Below are positions 1 to 6,895 of a stretch of DNA of 22,232 nt, piece by piece. Source of the stretch: JAFDVL01 sp043719385 (GTDB lineage Bacteria; Acidobacteriota; Blastocatellia; RBC074); the NCBI GenBank assembly GCA_043719385.1, contig JAYSTY010000151.1, forward strand, positions 1 to 22,232, in the 5' to 3' direction. Position 1 is the stretch's first letter; each line of letters begins with the position of its first letter. The notes under the pieces were generated by a model. It saw nothing but the letters and a program-made list of their open reading frames with translations. It did not search any database and was not told the origin of the DNA. A program made the position numbers and the translations under genes.

Positions 1-1
1 T

Positions 2-1240
2 GTTGAGCTAAAAGAAGATTCTGACCGACCGCGTCGCTACATTGAATTTGACCAGCGTTTCGAGAATGACATCGCAATGTTGATGCGGAAAATGTTTACT
101 GATTTTTTTGGTGAACAAACCCAGGCTGATGCTTTAAAAAAACGTTATCTATCGCCCATCAATCAAGCACTTGAAAATATTTTTGGCAGCGACTCCGCAA
201 CTGCACTCAAACTAAACTCATTACTTCCTCCGATTGATGGCAAGCCTGTTGAGATATTTTTTAGTAAAGGACAAGTCAGAGAAATTCATTATGATTTGCT
301 GAGCAGCGGTGAAAAGGAAATCGTCAATATTCTTTTCAATCTACTAAATCGCCGCGAATATTATCAGGACACCATCTATTACATTGATGAACTTGATGTT
401 CACTTAAATACTGGGCTTCAATACAATTTAATAAAGGAGATTACTGAAAATTGGATTCCTCAAAATTGTCAGCTTTGGACTGCGAGCCATTCTCTGGGCT
501 TCATTCAATACGCTAAAGAAGCTGAACATGCCGTGATTCTTGATTTCGATCAACTGGATTTCGACCAACCACAAACACTTACTCCGCAGCCAAAAGAAGT
601 ACTGGAAATTTACGAAGTTGCAGTCCCGAAAGAAATCATGTTCAAGGTCTTTCAGGGGAAGAAAATTTTTCTGTGCGAGAATAAAAATGACGAGTACTAC
701 AACTTACTTGGGCTTGATGAAAAAATATTTGTGGGTGTTCAGGACAAACGACAGGTTTATCTGAATGCCAAAAATAATCCAGCGTATTTCGGGTTAATGG
801 ATCGGGATTATTTAACCGAATCTGAGATGAGTAAAATTCGACAACAACTCCCGAACCTGCGAATTTTGGAATATTACGCTTTCGAGAATTATCTCTATCA
901 TCCTGAAAATATCGCTGAACTTTTCCCTGATTTCGATATTGCTAATTATCAAGCCGACATCGTGCGTCAAAAAAATGAACAGCGTGATTATATTTTGACC
1001 GGATTGGAATTAGCACGACGCGGATATTCGGTACTTAACGACGAAAATATAGAGCGCGATAAAAATGGAATCGAAACAATCGTCACAGCGCTTCAAAGTG
1101 ACGAAATCGAAAAATTCTATCCTTATTTCGATATGAAGAGGCGATTCAATCGTCATTTGGTCGGTGCGTTGAAATTAACTCCGGCAAAACTTGCGCAAAC
1201 CAATTGGTTCAAATCAGCGATCGGCAAAATTCTAGTGTAA
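2..1240 (+). CDS. ATPase fused to DUF4435/Toprim-like domain (5' end cut by the window edge)
   Basis: The frame is open to the left edge (codons run in frame from base 2), so the N-terminus with its Walker A loop lies outside the window. What remains shows the second half of an ABC-type/AAA15 ATPase: signature LLSSGEKE (296-319), Walker B IYYIDELDVH (374-403) and an H-loop ASHS (482-493). A second domain follows with FLCENKNDEYY (668-700), GLMDRDYL (791-814, acidic DxD-like pair) and EYYAFENYL (869-895). That order matches DUF4435, the Toprim-related domain found in AriB of the PARIS anti-phage system and in OLD-like nucleases. In known PARIS loci the ATPase AriA and the Toprim protein AriB are separate or fused, so this would be a fused form. 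The gene looks AT-richer than its right-hand neighbours, which fits transfer. The role in phage defence is inferred. The domain assignment is fairly secure, the PARIS label less so. Confidence 0.8.
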   Translation, partial: VELKEDSDRPRRYIEFDQRFENDIAMLMRKMFTDFFGEQTQADALKKRYLSPINQALENIFGSDSATALKLNSLLPPIDGKPVEIFFSKGQVREIHYDLLSSGEKEIVNILFNLLNRREYYQDTIYYIDELDVHLNTGLQYNLIKEITENWIPQNCQLWTASHSLGFIQYAKEAEHAVILDFDQLDFDQPQTLTPQPKEVLEIYEVAVPKEIMFKVFQGKKIFLCENKNDEYYNLLGLDEKIFVGVQDKRQVYLNAKNNPAYFGLMDRDYLTESEMSKIRQQLPNLRILEYYAFENYLYHPENIAELFPDFDIANYQADIVRQKNEQRDYILTGLELARRGYSVLNDENIERDKNGIETIVTALQSDEIEKFYPYFDMKRRFNRHLVGALKLTPAKLAQTNWFKSAIGKILV

Positions 1241-1242
1241 AA

Positions 1243-1944
1243 ATGAAAACTATCATTCTCTGCGGTGGTCGCGGCATGCGGCTTGGCGAACATGGAATCA
1301 ACGTCCCGAAAGCGCTGATTGAAATTGGCAGCAAGCCGATGCTGTGGCATTTGCTGAAGCTTTACGCGCATTTTGGGTTAAATGATTTTGTGCTGTGTTT
1401 AGGCTATCTTGGCGCGGAAATCAAAGCGTATTTTGAAGCGCATCCCGGAGATTGGCAGATCACTTTTGCGGAGACAGGTCTTGATACCAATACTGGCGGT
1501 CGGATCAAACAAATCAAAAATCTCATTGGTGATGACGAAGAGTTTTGTGTCACTTATGGCGACGGACTCGCTGATGTTGACCTGTCTGAATTATTACGCT
1601 TTCACCGTTCGCACAATAAAATTGCTACGCTGACAGCGGTCAATCCGCGCTCGCAATTTGGTGTCCTCAAACTTGATGAGGAAAATGCTGTGACGGAATT
1701 TCAGGAAAAGCCGTTGCTGAATGAATGGATCAACGGTGGCTTTTTTATCTTTAATCGCAGCATCTTTGATTACCTCGCAGACGATTCAATCCTTGAACGC
1801 GAACCTTTTGAACAACTTGCAACTGAACAAGAAATAATGGCTTTCAAACATTCCGGCTTCTGGAAATGCCTCGACACTTACAAAGATCATTTGGAATTCA
1901 ATCAATTGTGGGATGAAGACAAAGCCGCCTGGAAAATGTGGTGA
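1243..1944 (+). CDS. rfbF: glucose-1-phosphate cytidylyltransferase homologue (RfbF-like)
   Basis: A 233-residue nucleotidyltransferase that would convert glucose-1-phosphate and CTP to CDP-glucose, the first step towards CDP-3,6-dideoxyhexoses and related surface sugars. Family features in order: N-terminal nucleotide-binding loop CGGRGMRL, PKALIEIGSKPMLWHLLK sugar-phosphate region, VTYGDGLADVDL with the metal-binding aspartate, EFQEKP, INGGFFIFNRSIFDYL, GFWKCLDTYKDHLE, and the C-terminal WKMW typical of RfbF. The start at 1243 was chosen because MKTIILCGG is the normal family N-terminus; the longer TTG-initiated frame from 1204 would overlap the upstream gene. It begins 2 nt after the upstream stop with no good Shine-Dalgarno, so it may depend on translation of the ATPase gene. 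The usual GGxGTRL motif has Met in place of Thr. No CDP-glucose dehydratase is visible next to it. Confidence 0.82.
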   Translation: MKTIILCGGRGMRLGEHGINVPKALIEIGSKPMLWHLLKLYAHFGLNDFVLCLGYLGAEIKAYFEAHPGDWQITFAETGLDTNTGGRIKQIKNLIGDDEEFCVTYGDGLADVDLSELLRFHRSHNKIATLTAVNPRSQFGVLKLDEENAVTEFQEKPLLNEWINGGFFIFNRSIFDYLADDSILEREPFEQLATEQEIMAFKHSGFWKCLDTYKDHLEFNQLWDEDKAAWKMW

Positions 1945-1977
1945 CGATTCCCCTGCCGATAAATTCATAACTACTCA

Positions 1978-3177
1978 ATGAACAATCCATCTCTCAGACA
2001 GACGGCTGAAAACATTGCCGGTTTTCAGCTTCGCCTCGATGCCATAGATTTTTTACGCGGGCTGGTAATCGTGATCATGGCACTTGATCATTCGCGTGCC
2101 TTCTTTACGAATGTGACAGAATTCGAGCCAACCGATTTGAGCAAAACTACTGCGGCCTTATTCATTACGCGCTGGATCACGCATTTTTGTGCGCCGACCT
2201 TTGTGTTTCTGGCCGGGATCGCCGCTTACATTTACGGCTCGCGTGGCAACACCAAAGCCGAGCTATCGCGCTTTCTGTTCACGCGTGGACTGTGGCTGAT
2301 CCTGCTTGAATTAACATTTATCCGTTGTCTGGGCTGGTACCTGAATTTCAATTATGCCCACACACGCGGCGGAGTAATTTGGGCGATTGGCTGGTCAATG
2401 ATTGTATTGGCAGGACTGATCCATTTGCCAATGTGGGTAATTATTGCCTTTGGCTTCACGCTGATTACCGGACACAATTTGCTGGATAGCTGGCAAATTG
2501 AAAGCTTTGATTCTTTGCGCTGGCTGTGGGCGATCCTGCATGTGCCAAATGATATTCAGTTGCGACCAGGGATAATTTTCTTTACGCAATACCCGCTCAT
2601 TCCCTGGATCGGAGTGATGGCCATCGGATATTGTTTCGGAGCGCTTTTCAAAAGCGAACAACAGGCACGGCGCGCTTTATTTATCCGGTTGGGGATAATC
2701 ATCACAGCGCTATTCTTCATCATTCGCCTGCTCAATCGTTATGGTGATCCGGTGCAATGGACGGCGCAGAAAAACAACCTCTTTACATTTTTCTCCATTC
2801 TCAACTGCGAAAAATATCCGCCTTCGTTGTCATTTTTGTTGATGACGCTCGGCCCAGCAATTATCACTTTGGGAATTTTTGATCGTGACTGGAGCGGCTG
2901 GAAAAACCCGTTCATCATCTTCGGACGCGTGCCGATGTTTTTTTATCTGCTTCATCTGCCGTTACTGCGGGTGGGCGTGATTGCAGATGCCGTAGCGAAA
3001 TATGGCGCCAAAGTTTTCAGCCTGGCAACCGATAAAGCGCCGCCCGGCTGGGGCCATGACCTGCCGATGATTTACCTGATCTGGCTCGCTGTCATTCTGA
3101 TGCTTTATCCGGTTTGTCGCTGGTTTGCGGAGTATAAGCAACGGAACCGGGATGTCTGGTGGTTGAGCTATCTTTAA
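1978..3177 (+). CDS. DUF1624 / HGSNAT-type membrane acyltransferase homologue
   Basis: A 399-residue polytopic membrane protein. The N-terminal RLDAIDFLRGLVIVIMALDH and then THFCAPTFVFLAGIAAY are the hallmark of the heparan-alpha-glucosaminide N-acetyltransferase (DUF1624) superfamily, which moves acetyl groups across a membrane onto amino sugars. His38 within ALDHS is the likely conserved histidine. About ten hydrophobic segments follow, ending in LIWLAVILMLYPVCRWF. It lies 33 nt after the cytidylyltransferase on the same strand, so co-transcription is possible and a role in modifying cell-surface glycans would fit, but that link is inferred. The ATG at 1978 has no strong Shine-Dalgarno. The bacterial members of this family are mostly uncharacterised, so the substrate is unknown. 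Confidence 0.75.
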   Translation: MNNPSLRQTAENIAGFQLRLDAIDFLRGLVIVIMALDHSRAFFTNVTEFEPTDLSKTTAALFITRWITHFCAPTFVFLAGIAAYIYGSRGNTKAELSRFLFTRGLWLILLELTFIRCLGWYLNFNYAHTRGGVIWAIGWSMIVLAGLIHLPMWVIIAFGFTLITGHNLLDSWQIESFDSLRWLWAILHVPNDIQLRPGIIFFTQYPLIPWIGVMAIGYCFGALFKSEQQARRALFIRLGIIITALFFIIRLLNRYGDPVQWTAQKNNLFTFFSILNCEKYPPSLSFLLMTLGPAIITLGIFDRDWSGWKNPFIIFGRVPMFFYLLHLPLLRVGVIADAVAKYGAKVFSLATDKAPPGWGHDLPMIYLIWLAVILMLYPVCRWFAEYKQRNRDVWWLSYL

Positions 3178-3250
3178 AGCAGGTAAGAAGATGAAATTTA
3201 CCCGCAGAACCCCAGGTCGCTGCTCTCCACAGGCCTCAATGACCTGCGCG

Positions 3251-4612
3251 TTAATCAGCCTTGATATTATCTTTATCACGATCCCAGTTAATGGGTTTTT
3301 TAGTTTTCGCTGAAATATTTACCATGTGCGCGACCGCCGCCGCACGATGTCCGGTGAGCGCATCTTCATAAGGGTGCTGGCGGGTTTTGATGGCCGTGAC
3401 GAAATTTTCAAGATGGGGAACTGTATCGCTCATCCCGATTTCTTCCCATCGTTCCTGACCGGATAAAACTTTTTGACGCTGGCGATTCGGTCTTTCGGTC
3501 GCAATGATTTTCGGATCACTGTAATACGCTCTTTCCATTTTGCTGGCCCAGGCCTGGACGATCCAGCCGTTATCTTCGGTGCTGCGCGAGGGCGTGAACG
3601 TTACGCCTTTGCCGCCAATTTCGAGCGTTCCCTCAGTGCCCATTATTTGGAAACCGCGCTCGGTCACCGCTTCGTTATTGAACGTCGAACTTAGATTGAC
3701 GACAAAGCCTTCGGGATATTGCAGCAGGGCATTAATCGTGTCCGGCACATCGCGGTTTTCTTTCCAGCGATAAATCTGCCCCATCGCCATCACATTTTCA
3801 GGCGCCTGCGCACCCATGATGAAATGAATCGTCGTGATTAAATGGACGTATAAATCGGTCGCAATGCCGCCCGAATAATCCGCATAACAGCGCCAGCGGA
3901 AAAACCGCTCCGGCGCAAAAGGCATTTTACTTTTCGTCCCCTGAAACATTTCCCAGTTGACTGTTTCCGGCGAAGCATCCGGCGGAATTGGATAAATCCA
4001 CGCGCCGCTCGCCGTGTTGCGGTGATTCGTCGCACGCACCATTGTGATCTGTCCCAGCCGGCCCGAAGCGATGATTTCACGCGCCTTTTGTTGTGCCGCT
4101 GAACTCACGCCCTGAGAACCGACCTGCACAATTTTTCCGGTTCGTTTTGACGCCGCAATAATCTCCAGGCCTTCGTCAATCATATAGGTCAGCGGTTTTT
4201 CGCAGTACACATCTTTTCCCGCTTCAAGCGCCGCGATGACATGCGTTTTGTGTAAGTGATCCGGGGTTGCGACAAACACCGCATCAATATTTTTGTCGGC
4301 GAGTAATTCACGATGACCGGAATAAATTCTGGCGCGTCCGCCGGTTCGCTCAACGGCCCGTTCAAGCCGCCCTTTGTACGCATCGCAAACGCCGATGACT
4401 TCAATGCCAGGGACATTTTTAGCGTCTTCCAGAATCTGGTGAGCGCGTGCGCCAACGCCGATAAAACCAACGTTGATGCGCCCATTAGGGCTGGTGCTTT
4501 GCGCCCTGGTAATGAAAGTAGTTGTCGCGTTAATGGCGAGACCAGCCGCAGCCGTTCCCGCAGCGCTGTGTTTGATGAATTCACGACGATTGAGTTTATT
4601 TTTAGCGGTCAT
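3251..4612 (-). CDS. Tat-exported Gfo/Idh/MocA family oxidoreductase
   Basis: A 453-residue NAD(P)-dependent oxidoreductase of the Gfo/Idh/MocA family, predicted to act on a sugar or cyclitol outside the cytoplasm. The N-terminus has a twin-arginine signal, NRREFIKHSAAGTAAAG (residues 8-24), which sends folded, cofactor-loaded enzymes to the periplasm. The Rossmann loop is GFIGVGARAH (49-58), and the conserved EKP lysine motif is at 138-140, followed by VGSQGVSS and the C-terminal alpha/beta domain. The start at 4612 was preferred over 4642 because it places the Tat motif next to the N-terminus and has GAGAAAATT upstream. It converges on the DUF1624 gene with 73 nt between stops and no clear terminator hairpin. 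Family assignment is secure; the substrate cannot be read from sequence. Confidence 0.88.
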   Translation of the reverse strand: MTAKNKLNRREFIKHSAAGTAAAGLAINATTTFITRAQSTSPNGRINVGFIGVGARAHQILEDAKNVPGIEVIGVCDAYKGRLERAVERTGGRARIYSGHRELLADKNIDAVFVATPDHLHKTHVIAALEAGKDVYCEKPLTYMIDEGLEIIAASKRTGKIVQVGSQGVSSAAQQKAREIIASGRLGQITMVRATNHRNTASGAWIYPIPPDASPETVNWEMFQGTKSKMPFAPERFFRWRCYADYSGGIATDLYVHLITTIHFIMGAQAPENVMAMGQIYRWKENRDVPDTINALLQYPEGFVVNLSSTFNNEAVTERGFQIMGTEGTLEIGGKGVTFTPSRSTEDNGWIVQAWASKMERAYYSDPKIIATERPNRQRQKVLSGQERWEEIGMSDTVPHLENFVTAIKTRQHPYEDALTGHRAAAVAHMVNISAKTKKPINWDRDKDNIKAD

Positions 4613-4650
4613 AATTTTCTCACTTAGACAGTATTCAGGCATTTCTCATC

Positions 4651-4796
4651 CACAAAGTTACACGAAGGTTCACGAAGAAGAAATTAGACAGGATTGACAG
4701 TATGAACAGGATTTCTTTGCGCAAAAAAATAGTCAATCTTCTTTATCCTGTTAATCCTGTCAAAAAAACTTTGTGCTACTTCGTGAACCTTCGTGG
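4651..4796. repeat. large composite inverted repeat between two minus-strand genes
   Basis: Outer arms share CACGAAGGTTCACGAAG (4661-4677 on +; its complement at 4780-4795 differs only at the edges). CACAAAGTT flanks both arms. The inner arms carry GACAGGATTGACAGTAT (4687-4703) and the complement of GACAGGATTAACAGGAT (4745-4761). The central loop is A-rich. The same 17-base inner motif occurs again at 22210-22226. The element fills the 219-base gap between the DUF4349 gene and the Gfo/Idh/MocA gene, downstream of the former and upstream of the latter, so it could act on RNA as a terminator or stabiliser. It looks like a dispersed extragenic palindrome. Confidence 0.75.
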
Positions 4797-4831
4797 AAAA
4801 ATATTTTTCAAAAAAACCATAGATTGCGTTT

Positions 4832-5794
4832 TCATAGCTGCGATTCAGTCACGGGTTGCTTTTTAGCTTTTCCAAACCAACCAAAACGACGATTGAGATA
4901 GCGCAATACTAAACCCAAAGGTAAAAAAATGAGAAGCGCTACGGGGAGTAAAACTGTCACGAGATGAATTGCGCCGAGGATGATTGCCACTGCGACATCA
5001 ACGCCATCGCCGAATGAATTCTTGATGCTCGCCCAAAATCCGGTTTGCGTGGCGGCAACGAGTGGCGCAGTTGTTTGCAGCGTAATATTGATCGTCGAAA
5101 GCGCTGCCTGATTATCAATCAAGCGGCGGCGTCCTTCCAGCCGTTCGATTTCTGTGCGTACTTCCGTGATCTTTTCCTGTACTTCCAGCGCGTCAGAAAT
5201 TTTGCTTGCCCGTTTCATGATTTCCAGGAATTGTGCTTCCAGCGCTTTCTTGGCGCGCAGGCGAGCTTCGAGGTCTACATATTCTTCGGTGACGTCCTGG
5301 CCGGAAAGTTTTTCGCGGATGACCTGAATGCCTGTTTTGCGAATTTCGTCGGTCGCCTTTTGAAATTGCGCCGAGGGAATGCGCACAATGACATTGACCG
5401 TTATGCCGGAGGAGACATTTGAAGTCTGCTGAAATTCTGAAGTGACGACGAACCCGCCCAATGTTTCAGCAATGCCGGCGATTTTGCGCTGATCGTCAGC
5501 CGGGTTTTTCGTTTCGATAGTGAATTCACCGTTGCGAATGATTTTACGATCTGTCGCCTGGGCATCAGGCATTTTGGTTTCTTCGGCTCTGTATGTGGCT
5601 TGTATCGGGCTTGCCGAGGGCATAGGGTGTGATTTGTCATTCATCGCCCCAGCCGTTAGCCCTATTTGATTAGAAGCTGGGGCTGCGGCGGGCGCGTCCG
5701 TTGATACAACTGACCTGGATTCTTTGTTTGTGCTATCGCATCCAAAGAATGACAGCAGCGCAATTCCGAAAATAGTTACGGTTACAAATTTCAT
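4832..5794 (-). CDS. DUF4349 family membrane-anchored (lipo)protein
   Basis: A 320-residue envelope protein. The N-terminus MKFVTVTIFGIALLSFFGC looks like a lipoprotein signal with Cys19 as the possible lipidated residue, although Phe at -3 and -2 is not the classical lipobox. A low-complexity linker rich in Ala/Ser/Pro follows to about residue 80. The DUF4349 body then runs about 84-242, with RKIIRNGEFTIE, the VDLEARLRAKKALE region, and a coiled coil (about 180-232) containing EVQEKITEVRTEIERLEGRR. One or two C-terminal membrane segments lie at about 265-300, followed by a basic tail. The start at 5794 is fixed by a strong GGAGG 6-7 nt upstream and by the signal peptide; the longer frame to 5905 would run through a palindromic repeat. 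DUF4349 proteins have no settled function. Confidence 0.85.
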   Translation of the reverse strand: MKFVTVTIFGIALLSFFGCDSTNKESRSVVSTDAPAAAPASNQIGLTAGAMNDKSHPMPSASPIQATYRAEETKMPDAQATDRKIIRNGEFTIETKNPADDQRKIAGIAETLGGFVVTSEFQQTSNVSSGITVNVIVRIPSAQFQKATDEIRKTGIQVIREKLSGQDVTEEYVDLEARLRAKKALEAQFLEIMKRASKISDALEVQEKITEVRTEIERLEGRRRLIDNQAALSTINITLQTTAPLVAATQTGFWASIKNSFGDGVDVAVAIILGAIHLVTVLLPVALLIFLPLGLVLRYLNRRFGWFGKAKKQPVTESQL

Positions 5795-5857
5795 AAATTT
5801 CCTCCGAGTGCAGAACGCAATATAAATCACTTCTTGCAAAAATAATACGCGCTGTAA

Positions 5858-5915
5858 TTTGTTGCACTGCTCAATCGCTAAATCTCTGTTACGCAGCCGC
5901 AACAAACTGAGGGTT
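5858..5915. repeat. extragenic hairpin repeat, copy 1
   Basis: TTTGTTGC (5858-5865) is complementary to GCAACAAA (5899-5906). The block 5882-5915 matches 18309-18342 at 29 of 34 positions by eye; both contain ATCTCTGTT, then a GCAACAAACTGA core. It lies between the divergent DUF4349 and methyltransferase genes, so it is not in a terminator position at this copy. The second copy is described at 18247-18384. Confidence 0.65.
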
Positions 5916-5944
5916 ATGGGACAATTCTTTGGCCCCGTACCTGC

Positions 5945-5974
5945 TTGTTTCTGTTAATTGAAACGAGCTACAAT
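5945..5974 (+). promoter_or_regulatory. possible sigma70-type promoter of the methyltransferase gene
   Basis: TTGTTT (5945-5950) and TACAAT (5969-5974) are separated by 18 bases and lie just upstream of a strong ribosome binding site. The predicted transcript would have a very short leader. No experimental support is possible here, and promoter consensus in this phylum is poorly defined. Confidence 0.35.
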
Positions 5975-5983
5975 CCTTTCAAT
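5957..5983. promoter_or_regulatory. inverted repeat over the proposed -10 region (possible operator)
   Basis: ATTGAAA (5957-5963) and TTTCAAT (5977-5983) form a perfect 7-base inverted repeat with a 13-base spacer that contains the TACAAT box. A dimeric repressor bound here would block the promoter. Short inverted repeats arise by chance in AT-rich gaps, so this is tentative. Confidence 0.3.
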
Positions 5984-5997
5984 AGGAGGAATGGATT

Positions 5998-6813
5998 ATG
6001 AATACCACAACTGAATTAGAAACCTTGAAAGCAAAACTCAAAGCCACCTGGTCAGCCGGCGACTTTGACAAAATCGCCCAGGTTTATACATCCGACGCCG
6101 CTGATTTTATTGCACGGCTGGCGCTAAAACCTGGCACTCGCGTGTTGGATGTCGCGTGCGGCTCTGGCAACCTGTCCTTCCCGGCGGCGCAGGCGGGCGC
6201 GATTGTTACAGGCGTAGACATTGCGCCATACCTGATCGCCACTGCCCGCGCTCGTGCGCTTGAGACGGGCATAAAAATTCAATTTGATGAGGGTGATGCA
6301 GAGGAATTACCTTACGCAGACGCATCCTTCGATGTCGTCGTCAGCATGTTCGGGGCGATGTTTGCGCCTCGCCCTGCATTGGTCGTGTCAGAACTGGCAC
6401 GCGTCTGCCGTCCCGATGGACAGCTTGCAATGGCGAACTGGACACCGACCGGCTTCATCGGTCAGATGTTCAAGCGCACAGCCGCACACGTGCCACCGCC
6501 ATCTGGTATGCCGTCGCCCGTCCTCTGGGGAGATGAGACAACTGTCAGCGAGCGGTTGCAGGAGCACTTCACAGTGCTGCATCTCACGCCTCGCAAAATT
6601 ACCTTTGCGCTGCAGATGTCCCCGCCTGAAGTCGTCGAATATTTTCGCCTGTGGTACGGCCCCACCCAGCGTGCTTTCGCCGCGCTTGATGAAGGCGGAC
6701 AAGCAGCCCTACGCAATGACCTGGAACAATTATGGACAGAACACAATCAGGCAACCGACGGCACGACGCTGGTTAAGTCTGAATATCTGGAAGTAAGCGC
6801 AACGCGGAAATGA
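5998..6813 (+). CDS. class I SAM-dependent methyltransferase
   Basis: A 271-residue methyltransferase of the Methyltransf_11/UbiE-like type. Motif I is VLDVACGSG (49-57), the acidic residue that binds the SAM ribose is in GVDIAPYL (72-79), motif II is around GDAEELPY (99-106), and FDVVVSMFGAMF leads into ELARVCRPDGQLAMANW. The start is clear: AGGAGGA ends 7 nt before the ATG at 5998. The C-terminal half, with PPPSGMPSPVLWGDE and a helical cap, resembles small-molecule methyltransferases seen in stress or natural-product contexts, but no substrate can be named. It is transcribed away from the DUF4349 gene, and a REP-like hairpin follows within 13 nt of its stop. Confidence 0.88.
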   Translation: MNTTTELETLKAKLKATWSAGDFDKIAQVYTSDAADFIARLALKPGTRVLDVACGSGNLSFPAAQAGAIVTGVDIAPYLIATARARALETGIKIQFDEGDAEELPYADASFDVVVSMFGAMFAPRPALVVSELARVCRPDGQLAMANWTPTGFIGQMFKRTAAHVPPPSGMPSPVLWGDETTVSERLQEHFTVLHLTPRKITFALQMSPPEVVEYFRLWYGPTQRAFAALDEGGQAALRNDLEQLWTEHNQATDGTTLVKSEYLEVSATRK

Positions 6814-6825
6814 GATACGCCAGGA

Positions 6826-6884
6826 TGCAGAAACCCGCACGCAGTAAGGGTGCCAACGCGCCTTACTGCGTGCGGGCTGCTGCA
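6826..6884. repeat. REP-like palindrome, copy 1
   Basis: Perfect 16-base arms CCCGCACGCAGTAAGG (6834-6849) and its complement (6861-6876) enclose an 11-base loop. A further 5-base pairing, TGCAG (6826-6830) with CTGCA (6880-6884), lies outside a 3-base internal bulge. It sits in the 82-base gap between the methyltransferase stop and the next GTG start. There is no T-run after it, so a classical intrinsic terminator is not obvious, though it may stabilise the 3' end of the message. GCACGCAGTAAGGG is nearly identical to the core of the palindrome at 14756-14810. Confidence 0.75.
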
Positions 6885-6895
6885 ATAAAAAATCC

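Noticed and set aside
3178..3250. Possible bidirectional terminator between convergent genes.
   Set aside because: Only 6-base complementary words with long loops are visible, and no T-run, so it is not better than chance.
4651..4796. CRISPR-like or insertion-sequence origin for the intergenic repeats.
   Set aside because: There is no regular spacer pattern, no transposase gene, and no target-site duplication that I can see; the arms are mirrored, not tandem.
6284..6796. A 170-codon frame overlapping the methyltransferase in another frame.
   Set aside because: Shadow frame; the methyltransferase has full SAM motifs and a strong ribosome binding site.
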